Source of the DNA: Paucibacter sp. B2R-40
Lineage (GTDB): Bacteria > Pseudomonadota > Gammaproteobacteria > Burkholderiales > Burkholderiaceae_C
Length of the DNA stretch: 64,000 nt
NCBI RefSeq assembly: GCF_025717555.1
Contig: NZ_JAJIRP010000007.1
Coordinates: 248,001 to 312,000, forward strand
Direction of reading: 5' to 3'
Made by a program: the position numbers and the translations under genes. Under the pieces are notes generated by a model. The model saw nothing but the letters and a program-made list of their open reading frames with translations. It did not search any database and was not told the DNA's origin. Position 1 is the first letter of the stretch, and each line of letters opens with the position of its first letter. Of the stretch, positions 46,163 to 55,928 are shown piece after piece.

Positions 46163-49100
46163 GCCACCGCCTTGCTGACTCGGCCGCGACCGAAGCGCTT
46201 GGTCAGCGCATCAAACTGCAGATAAATCACCGGCGTGGTGAATAGCGTCAAGAGCTGGCTGACGATCAGGCCGCCCACCATGGTCACGCCCAGCGGATGG
46301 CGCAGCTCGGCGCCGACCCCGCTGCCCAACATCATCGGCAGGGCGCCCAAGAGTGCCGCCAGCGTGGTCATCAAGATGGGCCGAAAACGCAAGAGGCAGG
46401 CCTGGTAGATCGCTTCGCGCGGCGACAGCGTGCCGTCGCGCTGCGCCTCGATCGCAAAGTCGATCATCATGATGGCGTTCTTCTTCACGATGCCGATCAA
46501 AAGCACGATGCCGATCACCGCAATCAGCCCCAGCTCCAGATTCGCCACCTTGAGCGCCAAGAGCGCGCCGACGCCGGCCGAGGGCAGGGTGGACAGAATC
46601 GTCAGCGGGTGAATGAAGCTCTCATACAGCACGCCCAAGACGATGTACATGGTCACCACCGCCGCCAGGATCAACCAGAGCGTATTGCCCAGCGAAGCCT
46701 CGAAAGCCAGCGCCGCGCCCTGGAACTTGCTCTGCACGGTGGCCGGCAGGGCCAGCGCCGCCTGCTCCGCGCGGATCGCGTCGACGGCGTCGCCCAGTGC
46801 CACGCCGGGTGCCAAGTTGAAACTCAGCGTCGCGGCCGGGAACTGCGCCAAGCGGTTCAAGGCCAAGGCGGTCGGACGTTCGCTCAAACGCGCCACCGAA
46901 CTCAGCGGCAGCAGCGCGCCGCCGGTTGCCGGCACATAGAGTCCGTCCAGGCTGAATGCACTGCTACGCAAGGCCGGATCGGTCTCCAGCACCACGCGGT
47001 ACTGCGCCGACTGGGTGTAGATGGTGGACACCAGGCGCTGGCCATAGGCGTTGTAGAGCGCTGCGTCGATGGCGGCGACGCTGACGCCCAGGCGGCCGGC
47101 TGCGTCGCGGTCGATCTCGACAAAGGCTTGCAAACCGTTCTGCTGCAGATCGCTGGACACATCGCGCAGCTGCGGCAGCTGGCGCAGGCGTTCCAGCAAG
47201 CGAGTGTTGGCGCTGGCCAGCTCGGCCAAGTCGGGCGAGCTCAGGCTGAGCTGGAACTGGGTCTTGGCGATGCGATCCTCGATGCTGAGGTCTTGCACCG
47301 GCTGCATATAGAGCGCAATGCCGGGCAGCTCGCGGCTGGCCGCTTGCAGGCGCGTCATCACCTCGGCCACATTGGCCTCGCGCTGATCATGCGGTTTGAG
47401 GCTGATCAGCAGGCGGCCGCTGTTGAGCGTGGCATTGCTGCCGTCCACGCCGATGAAGGAGGCCACCGACTCCACCGCCGGGTCAGCCAGCACCAGAGCT
47501 GCCAGGCGCTGCTGTTGAGCTGCCATGGCCGGGTAGGAGATGCTGGGCGCCGCCTCGGTGATGGCTTGGATGGCGCCGGTGTCTTGCTGTGGGAAAAAGC
47601 CCTTGGGTACCCAGAAGTACAGTGCCACCGTGGCGGCCAGCGTCAAGCCGAAGCCGGCCAGGGTGATGCGCTGATGCGCCAGGGTCAAGTTGAGCGCGCG
47701 GCCATACAGCGCAATCAAGGCATCAAAGCCGCGGCCCACGGCCAGAAAGAGCCGGCCATGCTGCGCCGCGTCATGTTCGGGCTTGAGCAGGCGTGCGCTC
47801 ATCATCGGCGTTAGTGTCAGCGAGACCACGGCCGAGATCAGGATCGCCACCGCCATCGTGATGGCGAACTCGTGGAACAGCCGGCCGACCACATCGCCCA
47901 TGAAGAGCAGCGGGATCAAGACCGCGATCAGCGAGAAGGTCAGCGAGATGATGGTGAAGCCAATTTCACGGCTGCCTTTGAAGGCGGCGGCCAAGGGGCT
48001 TTCGCCGGCCTCAACATGGCGGGCAATGTTCTCGACCATCACGATCGCATCGTCAACCACGAAGCCTGTTGAGATGGTCAAGGCCATCAAGGTCAGGTTG
48101 TTGAGCGAGAAGCCCAGCAGATACATCACGCCCAGCGTGCCGACCAGGGACAGCGGCACCGCCACCGCCGGAATCAGCGTGGCTGAGGCGTTACGCAGGA
48201 ATAGAAAGATCACCATCACCACCAGCGCGATGGCAAGGAACAGCTCATGCTGAACCGAGGCCACCGAGGCGCGCACGGTCACGGTGCGGTCGCTCAGCAC
48301 GGCCACATCGACCGATGCCGGCAGCGTGCTCTTGAGCACCGGCAGCAAGGCTTTCACGCGGTCCACTGTCTCGATCACATTGGCGCCGGGCTGACGTTGC
48401 ACATTGAGGATGACGCCTTGGGTCATCGACAGCCGCCGGGCCGCCCCAAGGCAGTCGAGCGCCCCCTCGGGGGGAGGATGCGAAGCATCCGTGGGGGCAC
48501 ACACGCTTGCCCACGCACCCAAACGGACGTTTTCAGCGTCATCAACCAGCTTGGCCACATCGCGCAAACGCACTGGATTGCCTCCTCTGTAGGCCAGGAT
48601 CAGATTGGCGTAATCCGCCGTGCTGCGCAGCTGGTCATTGGCGTCGATGGTCGAGGCCCGCGCCACGCCGTCAAAACTGCCTTTGGGCTGATTGACATTG
48701 GCGTTATTGATCAGCTGGCGCACGTCTTCGCTGCTCAGGCCCAGCGTGGCCAATGAGCCGGGGTTGAGCTGTATGCGCACGGCAGGGCGGCGCCCGCCGG
48801 CGATGCTGACCAGACCGACGCCGGGCACTTGCGAGATCTTCTGCGCCAGCCGGTTTTCCACCAGGTCATGGACCTTGATCACCGGCAGCGAGGGCGAGGT
48901 GATGGCGATGCTGAGCACCGGCGCATCGGCCGGATTGACCTTGTTATAGACCGGGGGCATCGGCAGATCGGCCGGCAGCAGACTGCTGGCCGCATTGATG
49001 GCCGCCTGCACCTGCTGCTCGGCCACGTCGAGCGAGACCTCCAGCGCGAAGCGCAAGGTGATGCTTGAGGCGCCGCCCGAGCTGCTGGAGCTGAGCTGGG

Positions 49101-49332
49101 CCAGGCCCGGCATCTGACCGAACTGGCGCTCCAGCGGCGCGGTGATGGCGGAGGCAACCACCTCCGGGCTGGCGCCGGGGTAGAGGGTGGTGATCTGGAT
49201 GGTTGGGTAGTCCACCTCGGGCAGGGCCGAGACCGGCAGCAGCCGATAAGCCAGCAGGCCGGACAGCAGCACCGCCAGCATCAGCAAGGTGGTGGCGACG
49301 GGCCTCTCGATGAATAGCCGTGAAGGATTCAT
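46159..49332 (-). CDS. mdtB: RND efflux pump subunit, MdtB-like, with in-frame repeat insertion
   Basis: RND transporter of 1057 residues, paralogous to the next gene ([60 protein letters not shown]). In the first periplasmic loop, after ENVRLGAWA, a foreign stretch of about 28 residues ([19 protein letters not shown] and on to RRLSM) replaces the usual short loop before [13 protein letters not shown]. The DNA there is a palindromic GC-rich repeat element (48432-48503). The frame stays open, so the protein may still function. Start ATG 49332 is one base after the mdtA-type stop region. Confidence 0.92.
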   Translation of the reverse strand: MNPSRLFIERPVATTLLMLAVLLSGLLAYRLLPVSALPEVDYPTIQITTLYPGASPEVVASAITAPLERQFGQMPGLAQLSSSSSGGASSITLRFALEVSLDVAEQQVQAAINAASSLLPADLPMPPVYNKVNPADAPVLSIAITSPSLPVIKVHDLVENRLAQKISQVPGVGLVSIAGGRRPAVRIQLNPGSLATLGLSSEDVRQLINNANVNQPKGSFDGVARASTIDANDQLRSTADYANLILAYRGGNPVRLRDVAKLVDDAENVRLGAWASVCAPTDASHPPPEGALDCLGAARRLSMTQGVILNVQRQPGANVIETVDRVKALLPVLKSTLPASVDVAVLSDRTVTVRASVASVQHELFLAIALVVMVIFLFLRNASATLIPAVAVPLSLVGTLGVMYLLGFSLNNLTLMALTISTGFVVDDAIVMVENIARHVEAGESPLAAAFKGSREIGFTIISLTFSLIAVLIPLLFMGDVVGRLFHEFAITMAVAILISAVVSLTLTPMMSARLLKPEHDAAQHGRLFLAVGRGFDALIALYGRALNLTLAHQRITLAGFGLTLAATVALYFWVPKGFFPQQDTGAIQAITEAAPSISYPAMAAQQQRLAALVLADPAVESVASFIGVDGSNATLNSGRLLISLKPHDQREANVAEVMTRLQAASRELPGIALYMQPVQDLSIEDRIAKTQFQLSLSSPDLAELASANTRLLERLRQLPQLRDVSSDLQQNGLQAFVEIDRDAAGRLGVSVAAIDAALYNAYGQRLVSTIYTQSAQYRVVLETDPALRSSAFSLDGLYVPATGGALLPLSSVARLSERPTALALNRLAQFPAATLSFNLAPGVALGDAVDAIRAEQAALALPATVQSKFQGAALAFEASLGNTLWLILAAVVTMYIVLGVLYESFIHPLTILSTLPSAGVGALLALKVANLELGLIAVIGIVLLIGIVKKNAIMMIDFAIEAQRDGTLSPREAIYQACLLRFRPILMTTLAALLGALPMMLGSGVGAELRHPLGVTMVGGLIVSQLLTLFTTPVIYLQFDALTKRFGRGRVSKAVA
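48432..48503 (-). repeat. Palindromic REP-like element inside mdtB
   Basis: About 72 bases rich in dyads: GGATGC-GAA-GCATCC (perfect) and CCCCCTCGGGGGG, bounded by GGCCGCCCC on one side and TGGGGGCACAC on the other. I recall the pattern TGCCCCCAC..CCTCCCCCCGAGGGGGCGC..GGGGCGGCC as a dispersed intergenic element of Burkholderiales. Here it has been exonised without breaking the reading frame. Confidence 0.7.
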
Positions 49333-49333
49333 C

Positions 49334-50914
49334 TCACTGACCTGCCTCGCGCTTGGCGCGTTCAGCACGGCGCTGCTCGATGAAGGCGCGGCGCTCGTCC
49401 GGGCTCATCGCGCGCAGCTTCTCGGCCAGCTCGGGCGGCAGGCGGCTGATAGAACCTTCGGGGCCGCTCGGCCCGCCTTGGCCAGCACCTTGGCCTCCAC
49501 CTTGACCACTGGCTCGGCCATCGCCGCCCTGGTGCTCGTTCCGAGCCGTCTCCTTGGGCGCTTTGTCAGCGGCGGGTGCAGCGCTAGAGGCCGCTGCCGG
49601 CGCACTGGCAGCGTCAGCACCGCGCTGCCCGCGCTTGCCGCCGCGCCCGCCACCACGCTCGGGCTGTCCGTCCTTGAACTGCGGCTTGATCACTTCGACC
49701 TGCGAGCCTTCGCGCAAGCGGTCCACGCCGTCGGTGACGATGCGCTCGCCGACTTGCAAGCCGGCACCTTGCACACTCACCCAGCCCTGGTCGCTCGCGC
49801 CGGCCTGCACGCGCTGCACGCTGACCGTTTTGTCCTCGCCGACGCGGTAGACGTAACTGCCTTGGCCGTCGCGCAAGAGCGCTGCGGCGGGCACGGCCAA
49901 CTGGTTCTCCAGCGTCGCCAATTGCAGGCGCACATTGACGAATTGGTTCGGGAACAGCGACAGGTCGGCATTCGGGAACGCCGCCTTCAGCTTGATGGTG
50001 CCGGTCGCGGCATCGATGGCGTTGTCGCTGCTGCCTAGCTGACCGACGGCCAAGCGGCGCAGGCCCTCGCGGTCCCAGGCTTCGACCTGCAGCTTTTGGC
50101 CGGCGGCCAGTTGTTCATTGAGGCGGCGCAAATGGATGTCGGGCACGGCGAACACCACATTGACCGGCTTGCTCTGCGCAATGCTGATCAGCCCGCCCAC
50201 ATCGCCGGGCTTGAGCACATTGCCCAGGTCCACCTGCTTGAGGCCGACCCGGCCCTCGATCGGCGCCACGATGCGGGTGTAGGACAGTTGCAGGCGCGCG
50301 TTGTCCACCAAGGCCTGGCCGATCTGCACCGTGCCTTGCAATTGCCGCACCTGGGCGGCTTGGGTGTCGACCTGCTGCTTGGCGATTGCGTCTTTGGCCA
50401 ACAGCTCGCGGAAGCGCTCTAGGTCCAGCCTTGCGTTTTGCAGCAAGGCCTGGTCGCGCGCCAGCTGGCCCTCGGTCTGCGCCAGATTGATTTGCAGCGC
50501 CCGGTCGTCCAGCTCGGCCAGCAGCGCGCCGGCCTTCACCCATTGGCCTTCCTTGAAATGGATGCGCTTGAGTTCGCCCTCGATCTTGGCCTTGACCACG
50601 GCGGTATTGGCGGCCGAGATGGTGCCGATGGCGCTGACCGTGACCTGGATATCGCGTTTGGCCACGCTCGCCACGCTGACCGGCTGGACGCGGCCGCCGC
50701 CAAAGCGGGCGCCGCTGGCGGGCTTGCCTGGCGCGCTGGCCGCGCCACTGGCCGAGGCGTTGCTGCCTGAGGAAGCGGACGATTCGCCGCGTTGTTGGGC
50801 ATAGGCCCACCAGGCGCCGCCAGCGCCCAAGGCCAGCAAGGTGGCGATGGCCCAGGGCAGGGCTCTTTGCCCGCTTGATTTAGGTGGAGCTGGCTTGTTT
50901 GGGGACGGGTTCAT
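49334..50914 (-). CDS. mdtA: RND periplasmic adaptor (MdtA-like) with long C-terminal extension
   Basis: Membrane-fusion protein of 526 residues that joins the pump to the outer-membrane channel. It has an N-terminal anchor ([22 protein letters not shown]), a lipoyl half-motif ([38 protein letters not shown]), a coiled-coil hairpin ([26 protein letters not shown]), a second lipoyl half and beta-barrel domains. After about residue 415 an extra 110 residues follow: a Gly/Ala/Ser/Gln-rich linker and a charged helix ([19 protein letters not shown]) absent from typical MdtA. It is the first gene of the pump operon. Confidence 0.93.
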   Translation of the reverse strand: MNPSPNKPAPPKSSGQRALPWAIATLLALGAGGAWWAYAQQRGESSASSGSNASASGAASAPGKPASGARFGGGRVQPVSVASVAKRDIQVTVSAIGTISAANTAVVKAKIEGELKRIHFKEGQWVKAGALLAELDDRALQINLAQTEGQLARDQALLQNARLDLERFRELLAKDAIAKQQVDTQAAQVRQLQGTVQIGQALVDNARLQLSYTRIVAPIEGRVGLKQVDLGNVLKPGDVGGLISIAQSKPVNVVFAVPDIHLRRLNEQLAAGQKLQVEAWDREGLRRLAVGQLGSSDNAIDAATGTIKLKAAFPNADLSLFPNQFVNVRLQLATLENQLAVPAAALLRDGQGSYVYRVGEDKTVSVQRVQAGASDQGWVSVQGAGLQVGERIVTDGVDRLREGSQVEVIKPQFKDGQPERGGGRGGKRGQRGADAASAPAAASSAAPAADKAPKETARNEHQGGDGRASGQGGGQGAGQGGPSGPEGSISRLPPELAEKLRAMSPDERRAFIEQRRAERAKREAGQ

Positions 50915-50953
50915 GGAGAAAGATGAGGTTCGTGTGAGTGCAGTTGCGGCGCT

Positions 50954-51355
50954 TCAGCGCACCGGCTTGTATTCGTCGTGGCAGTCGTTGCAGGCGCGCG
51001 CAATCTTCAGCAGGCCATCGGCGGCGGCATCCATCTGCTGCGCCTGGATTTGCAGCACCGCCTGCGCGGCCAACTCTTTGCCTTCGCGCGAGATTGCGGC
51101 GGCGTCCAGCGGGCGGCCCGGCTGGCGGTAGAAGGTTTCCATCAGCGCATACAGCTCGCCCAGGCGGCGGGCATCGGTCGCGGCCGCTTCAAATTCGCCG
51201 CGCGCCAGACGCTGTTGGCTGGTCACGCTGAGCTTGTCGATCGCACGCATCCAGATGCCGAAGTCCAGCAAGCTGCCGCCTTGCGTGGCCGAGCTGGCCG
51301 TCACGGCAAAGCACAAGCAAAGCCAGGCCATGCATGCCAGCAAGAGACGTTTCAT
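50954..51355 (-). CDS. Small exported CxxCH cytochrome-like protein
   Basis: Protein of 133 residues with a signal peptide (MKRLLLACMAWLCLCFAVTASS) and a four-helix-type body ending in a haem c site CNDCH (ARACNDCHDEYKPVR). Haem attachment near the C-terminus with a preceding helical bundle is the layout of cytochrome c'/c556. Its start overlaps the stop of the upstream cytochrome gene by ATGA, so the two are coupled. It belongs to the leftward DUF1553/DUF1501 module. Confidence 0.8.
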   Translation of the reverse strand: MKRLLLACMAWLCLCFAVTASSATQGGSLLDFGIWMRAIDKLSVTSQQRLARGEFEAAATDARRLGELYALMETFYRQPGRPLDAAAISREGKELAAQAVLQIQAQQMDAAADGLLKIARACNDCHDEYKPVR

Positions 51356-51729
51356 TTGTAAACGTCGTGGCAAGCCTTGCAACTGCGCACCAGCTGGGTG
51401 ACCGAGCCGGAGGCCGCTTCAAAATCGCCCGCCTCGACCGACTGCAGAATCTGCCTGGCCAGCGCATGGGTTTTGCGGGCCATCTCGATACCGTCTGCGG
51501 CGTCGCCCTTGCCGACGTAATAGGCCTGCACCTGCTCAAAGGCGCCGACCAATTCTTTGGCCTCTTGAGCGGCTAACTTGGCCTCTTTCAGCGCGACATG
51601 CGAATCCAGGCTCTTCATCGTGTCTTCGATGGCACGCATATTGTCGGCATCGACCTCGTAACCGGCCGAGCCCGCGGGGCCGACCAAAATCATCAGCGTG
51701 ACGAGAAGAAATACAGCAAACCTAGGCAT
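51352..51729 (-). CDS. Small exported cytochrome c'-like protein
   Basis: Protein of 125 residues with a signal peptide (MPRFAVFLLVTLMILVGPAGSA), a helical body (NMRAIEDTMKSLDSHVALKEAKLAAQEAKEL) and a C-terminal haem site SCKACHDVYK. It is a clear relative of the protein encoded at 63375, which sits at the matching place in the rightward module. ATG 51729 fits the signal peptide, but no ribosome site is obvious. A terminator hairpin lies between it and the DUF1501 gene upstream, so it may have its own promoter or depend on read-through. Confidence 0.8.
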   Translation of the reverse strand: MPRFAVFLLVTLMILVGPAGSAGYEVDADNMRAIEDTMKSLDSHVALKEAKLAAQEAKELVGAFEQVQAYYVGKGDAADGIEMARKTHALARQILQSVEAGDFEAASGSVTQLVRSCKACHDVYK

Positions 51730-51763
51730 AAGCAAACAAGCAAAAGTTGTAATTGGTAAAGCC

Positions 51764-51799
51764 CACAAAACGAAGCCCGGTGAAACATCACCGGGCTTC
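51764..51799 (-). terminator. Terminator after the leftward DUF1501 gene
   Basis: Perfect 12-bp stem GAAGCCCGGTGA / TCACCGGGCTTC (51772-51783 with 51788-51799), four-base loop. On the minus strand it is followed by CGTTTTG. Confidence 0.8.
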
Positions 51800-51816
51800 A
51801 ATGGCGTGGCTGAAAA

Positions 51817-53247
51817 TTAGGCGAGGATGTCTTTCACCACTTCGCCGAACACCGTCGCGGGACGCTCGGCGCGGCCCTGGTAGGTGAAAGTGACCTTTTT
51901 GTGATCCAGGCCGAGCTGATGCAGGATGGTGGCTTGCAGGTCGTAGGTGTCGACGATGCCGCTGACCGCGCGTAGGCCGACCTCGTCCGTCGCGCCATAG
52001 GTGCCTGGCTTGATGCCGCCACCGGCCACCCATTGCGTATAGCCCCAGGGGTTGTGGTCACGGCCGTTGCCGCTCTGGCCGTACGGCGTGCGGCCGAACT
52101 CGCTGGTCCAGACCACCAGTGTCGTTTCCAGCAGGCCCAGCGCCTTCAGATCGGCCAGCAAGGCGGCCACCGGCTTGTCGACCTGCTTGGTCATCACGCT
52201 GTGGTTGCGCTCGATGCCGTTGTGTGCGTCCCAGCTGTCGACCGAGTTGTCGGGCGCGCCGGAGATGCAATGCACGAAACGCACACCGCGCTCGACCAAG
52301 CGGCGTGCGCGCAAGAGCGCTGTGCCGTACTCGTCGGTTTCCTTGGTGCCGATGCCGTAGAGCGCCTTGGTGGCGGCCGATTCCTTGCTCAGGTCCACCG
52401 CCTCAGGCGCCGAGGTTTGCATGCGGTAAGCCATGTCATAGCTCTTGGTGCGGGCTTGCAACTCGGTGTCGCCGGCGTATTTACCCGATTGGCGCTCATT
52501 GAGTTCCTTCAGCAGGCTCAGTGCATTGCGCTGCGCGTCATCGCTGACCAGGTCCGGGCGGGCCAGATGCAGGATCGGCGAATCGCCCTGGCGGAAGGCC
52601 GTGCCCTGGAACACCGCCGGCAAAAAGCCCGAGCTCCAGATCACCTGGCCACGGCCGCCACCGGCCGCGCCCTTGCCGGTGGGCAGGACCACAAACGCGG
52701 GCAAGTCGGGGTTGTTGGAGCCCAGCGCATATTGCACCCAGGCGCCCAAAGCCGGGCGGCCCGGCACCAGGCCGGCGGTGTGCAGCTTGAGCGAGGCGAT
52801 CACATGGGTGCTGCCATCGGTCTTGCTGCCCTTCAAGAAGGCGATGTCGTCCACCTGCTTGGCGATATTGGGCAACCAATCGGAGACCCAGGCGCCCGTC
52901 TCGCCGTATTGCTTCCAGGTGCGCTTGGTGGCCAAGAGATTGCCCACGCCACCATCGGTGGCGGTCTTGAGATTCTTGGCGAAGGAGTCCGGCAGCGGCT
53001 TGCCATTCAGCTTGATCAGATCGGGCTTGTAGTCATACAGGTCCAGCGAGCTGGGCGCGCCGGCCATATGCAGCCAGATGACGGCCTTGGCCTTGGCCGG
53101 GAAATGCGGCTGCTTCGGTGCTTGCGGGTCGTCAAGCTCGGAAGCCCAGGCGGCGCCTGAGATACCCAGGCCGGTCAGCCCACTGGCGGCCGCTGCGGCG
53201 GCACTGGCTTGGCCGAGGAAATTGCGACGGGAGGTCGTGTTGCTCAT
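51817..53247 (-). CDS. Tat-exported DUF1501 protein, leftward copy
   Basis: Protein of 476 residues with a twin-arginine signal (TTSRRNFLGQASAAAAAASGLTGLG). DUF1501 proteins belong, to my knowledge, to the alkaline-phosphatase/sulfatase superfamily. Visible family blocks are AVIWLHMAGAPSSLDLYDYKP near the mature N-terminus, LLRARRLVERGVRFVHCISG, DSWDAHNGIERNH, and the likely metal-ligand stretch VVWTSEFGRTPYGQSGNGRDHNPWGY. Its enzymatic substrate is unknown. It lies 22 bases after the DUF1549/DUF1553 gene, the standard pair order in Planctomycetes. The rightward copy at 61701 is closely similar. Confidence 0.9.
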   Translation of the reverse strand: MSNTTSRRNFLGQASAAAAAASGLTGLGISGAAWASELDDPQAPKQPHFPAKAKAVIWLHMAGAPSSLDLYDYKPDLIKLNGKPLPDSFAKNLKTATDGGVGNLLATKRTWKQYGETGAWVSDWLPNIAKQVDDIAFLKGSKTDGSTHVIASLKLHTAGLVPGRPALGAWVQYALGSNNPDLPAFVVLPTGKGAAGGGRGQVIWSSGFLPAVFQGTAFRQGDSPILHLARPDLVSDDAQRNALSLLKELNERQSGKYAGDTELQARTKSYDMAYRMQTSAPEAVDLSKESAATKALYGIGTKETDEYGTALLRARRLVERGVRFVHCISGAPDNSVDSWDAHNGIERNHSVMTKQVDKPVAALLADLKALGLLETTLVVWTSEFGRTPYGQSGNGRDHNPWGYTQWVAGGGIKPGTYGATDEVGLRAVSGIVDTYDLQATILHQLGLDHKKVTFTYQGRAERPATVFGEVVKDILA

Positions 53248-53269
53248 GATGTTGATGTCCTTGGATCGC

Positions 53270-55738
53270 TTAGAAGCGGTAGGTGAATTCATTGGCATTG
53301 GCCAGCGCATGCACCATGTCCACAAAGGCGGCGGCGCGGGCCGGATTGAGTTTGTTGGCTCCGGCCTTTTTGGCGGCAGTGCCGCCGGCGGCTGCGTCAT
53401 CGCCTTCTTCATCGCCAGGCTGTGCTTTGGCCAGTTTTTCCTGCTGGGTCTCCAGATGTTTGACGAAGGAGGCGCGCTCGAAGCGGTCGGCGCTGCGGCC
53501 CAGCATCGCCTGGTAGAACTTGTCGATCTGCTTGCTGGCGTCTTCGCTGACCCCAAAACCTTCCGGCTTGGGCAGCTTTTTGCCGTCGGCGATCTGCTTC
53601 TGCGTGATCGCCTCCTGGGCGTTCAAGAAGCCTTGCAGACGGGCCACTTCGGCCTTCTCAGGTGCGCGGGCATAGAGGATCTGATACAGCCGCTCGATCT
53701 GCGCCGTCTCGCTGCTCGGGGCCTCGCGGATCACGCGGCCGGCCAGCGCCTTGGACCAGTCATAAACCAGATCGCTGTTGAACAGGGTCAAGGCTTGCGG
53801 CGCGGTGGTGGTCACTTCGCGCTTGTTGTGCACCAGCTGCGGGTTGGCCCAGTCGAAAGTGTCCAGGAGCGGGTAGGGCGTGTTGCGGCGCACGAAGACA
53901 TAGAGGCTGCGGCGGTGGTGGTCATGCGGGTTCTCGCTGGTGGGCCAGGCCTGGCGCTGGCCGCCGATGTCCATATTCGGCGGCAGGGGAGGGTAGACGG
54001 CCGGGCCGCCGAGCTTTTCTTCCAGCAGGCCGGAGGCGGCCAGCAGCGAGTCGCGCAGCTGTTCGGCTTCAAGGCGCTGGCGCGGGAAGGCCCACAGCAG
54101 CTTGTTGGCCGGGTCAATCACCTGCGTGTCAGTGCGTGGCAGCGAGCTTTGGCGGTAGACGGCCGACAGCCAAATCTCTTTTTGCAGCTTCTTGACGCTC
54201 CAGCCGTTCTTGACGAAGTTGCTCGCCAGGTAGTCGATCAACTCGGGGTGCGTGGGCTTGGAGCCCATGCGGCCGAAGTCGCTGACCGTGTCGACGATGC
54301 CGGTGCCGAAGGTCTCGGTCCACAGGCGGTTGACATAGACGCGCGAGGTCAGTGGGTTATCGGCGCTGGCCAGCCAGTCGGCCAAGGCGGCACGTCGACC
54401 CGATGAGTTAGGAAAGGGCTTGATCTCGGGCTGCTTGCTGCTCAGCAGCGCCGGCACACCGGGCTGCACCTCGGCCAGGGGCTGGTCGAAAATGCCCTTG
54501 AACAACACATAAGTCGGCGGCGCATCGGCATGGCCGAGTTCGGTCATGGTGGAGACTTGGCCAGGGTCCTTGGGCTTCAGATGGTCGAACTTCTTCAGCT
54601 CGGCTGCCAGCGCCTCGTACTTGGCATAGGCTTCCTTGTCCTTGGTCTTCAGCGTGGTGGCGGCATTGCGGGTGCGGCCCTGCAGCGTCCACAGATTGCG
54701 GTGATAGATCCAGCGGTCATAGGCGTTACGTTCGGCGGCGGGCTTGGTGATGGACTCGCGCGTCGCGGGCACAAAGCCTGACAGGCGGTCGCTCTCGGCT
54801 TTTTCGATCACCGGCTTGAGCAAGGCGTCCTGCTGGGCGCGGATGTCCTTGGTCGCCTCTTCCCATTTGCTCAGTTTGAGGTCGTAGTCGGCCAGCTCCT
54901 TGCCCTGCAGCGGCTTGACGTCATCGCGCCAGCTGGCATTGACGAAATAGGCCTGGAATTGGTAATACTCTTTTTGCGTGATCTTGTCAGATTTGTGATC
55001 GTGGCATTGCGCGCAATTGAAGGTGGTGCCGAGGAAGACCGAGCCGACCGTGTCGGTCAGGTCGTTGGCGACTTCTTGCTTCTTCAGATTCAGGTCGCGC
55101 GCATTGACTTCGTCGGGGAAGTTGCGCAGAAAACCTGTCGCCACCAGGGCCTCGGTGTTATTGGGCCAGAGCTCATCACCGGCGATCTGTTCCTTGATGA
55201 AGCGATCAAAAGGCTTGTCCTGGTTGAAGGCATTGACCACGTAGTCGCGGTAGCGCCAGATATTCGGGCGGGTGCCGTCGGCGTTGTAGCCGTCGCTGTC
55301 GGCATAACGCGACAGGTCCAGCCAGCGGCGGCCCTGGCGCTCGCCATAGCGCGGCGAAGCCAGCAGGCGGTCGATCAGCTTCTCATGTGCCTTGGGCGAT
55401 TTGTCATTGACGAAGGCCTTGACTTCTTCGGGCGTCGGGATCAAGCCCCAGGCATCCAGCGTGGCGCGGCGGATGAAGGTGGCACGGTCGGCCTCGGGCG
55501 AGGGCTTGAGGTTTTTGGCCTCCAGTTTGGCCAACACAAAGCCGTCAATCGGTGAACGCACCCAGCCCTTGAGCTTGACCTCAGGGTCAGCGGGACGCTG
55601 CACGGGCTGATAGGCCCAGGCCTTGGCGGCAGGGGCTTTGGCGACGGCGGCTTCTGCCGGCACGGAAGTGGTTTCGGCCGCATGGACGGACAGGGTCGAG
55701 AGACCCAATAAAACGGCGGCGCTGAAAGTCTTTTTCAT
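53270..55738 (-). CDS. DUF1549/DUF1553 (PSCyt2/PSD1) protein, leftward copy
   Basis: Exported protein of 822 residues (signal MKKTFSAAVLLGLSTLSVHA). The DUF1549 part (about 50-260) includes IRRATLDAWGLIPTPEEVKAFV, RWLDLSRYADSDGYNADGTRPNIWRYRDYVV and a haem c-like motif CAQCH (near residue 238) in NCAQCHDHKSDKITQKEYYQ. The DUF1553 part (about 480-800) includes SGRRAALADWLASADNPLTSRVYVNRLW, the THPELIDYLAS block and VTTTAPQALTLFNSDLVYDWSKALA. Such proteins are abundant in Planctomycetes and rare in Proteobacteria, and no function is established. ATG 55738 follows AAGGTT. Confidence 0.9.
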   Translation of the reverse strand: MKKTFSAAVLLGLSTLSVHAAETTSVPAEAAVAKAPAAKAWAYQPVQRPADPEVKLKGWVRSPIDGFVLAKLEAKNLKPSPEADRATFIRRATLDAWGLIPTPEEVKAFVNDKSPKAHEKLIDRLLASPRYGERQGRRWLDLSRYADSDGYNADGTRPNIWRYRDYVVNAFNQDKPFDRFIKEQIAGDELWPNNTEALVATGFLRNFPDEVNARDLNLKKQEVANDLTDTVGSVFLGTTFNCAQCHDHKSDKITQKEYYQFQAYFVNASWRDDVKPLQGKELADYDLKLSKWEEATKDIRAQQDALLKPVIEKAESDRLSGFVPATRESITKPAAERNAYDRWIYHRNLWTLQGRTRNAATTLKTKDKEAYAKYEALAAELKKFDHLKPKDPGQVSTMTELGHADAPPTYVLFKGIFDQPLAEVQPGVPALLSSKQPEIKPFPNSSGRRAALADWLASADNPLTSRVYVNRLWTETFGTGIVDTVSDFGRMGSKPTHPELIDYLASNFVKNGWSVKKLQKEIWLSAVYRQSSLPRTDTQVIDPANKLLWAFPRQRLEAEQLRDSLLAASGLLEEKLGGPAVYPPLPPNMDIGGQRQAWPTSENPHDHHRRSLYVFVRRNTPYPLLDTFDWANPQLVHNKREVTTTAPQALTLFNSDLVYDWSKALAGRVIREAPSSETAQIERLYQILYARAPEKAEVARLQGFLNAQEAITQKQIADGKKLPKPEGFGVSEDASKQIDKFYQAMLGRSADRFERASFVKHLETQQEKLAKAQPGDEEGDDAAAGGTAAKKAGANKLNPARAAAFVDMVHALANANEFTYRF

Positions 55739-55928
55739 GGCTGAACCTTGGATGGCTAGAGGTGGCTTCAAGCCTTGTACGCAAAATCCGCGCCAGCTTT
55801 TTTGCTGGGCGCTTGCGCTGATTTGCTTCGTTTTCAACAGCACATTGGGCGATGGCTGCTGTTATTCGAGCAGTGAGTGACCCTGTGCTGCTGCGACCGC
55901 AACAGCGCAGGGCTTCAAACGGCTAAGG
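55739..55928. promoter_or_regulatory. Intergenic dyads of GCTGTTGAA type before the leftward module
   Basis: Contains TTCAACAGC at 55833-55841, GCTGTT at 55858-55863, and the dyad GCTGCTGC-GACC-GCAACAGC at 55887-55906. The same words recur at 58932-59091 before the TonB receptor and the rightward module, suggesting one shared operator. Confidence 0.5.

Noticed and set aside
44360-46225. Long plus-strand frame opposite mdtC
   Set aside because: It is antisense to a well-conserved RND pump. It is His/Arg/Gln-rich and without start signals.
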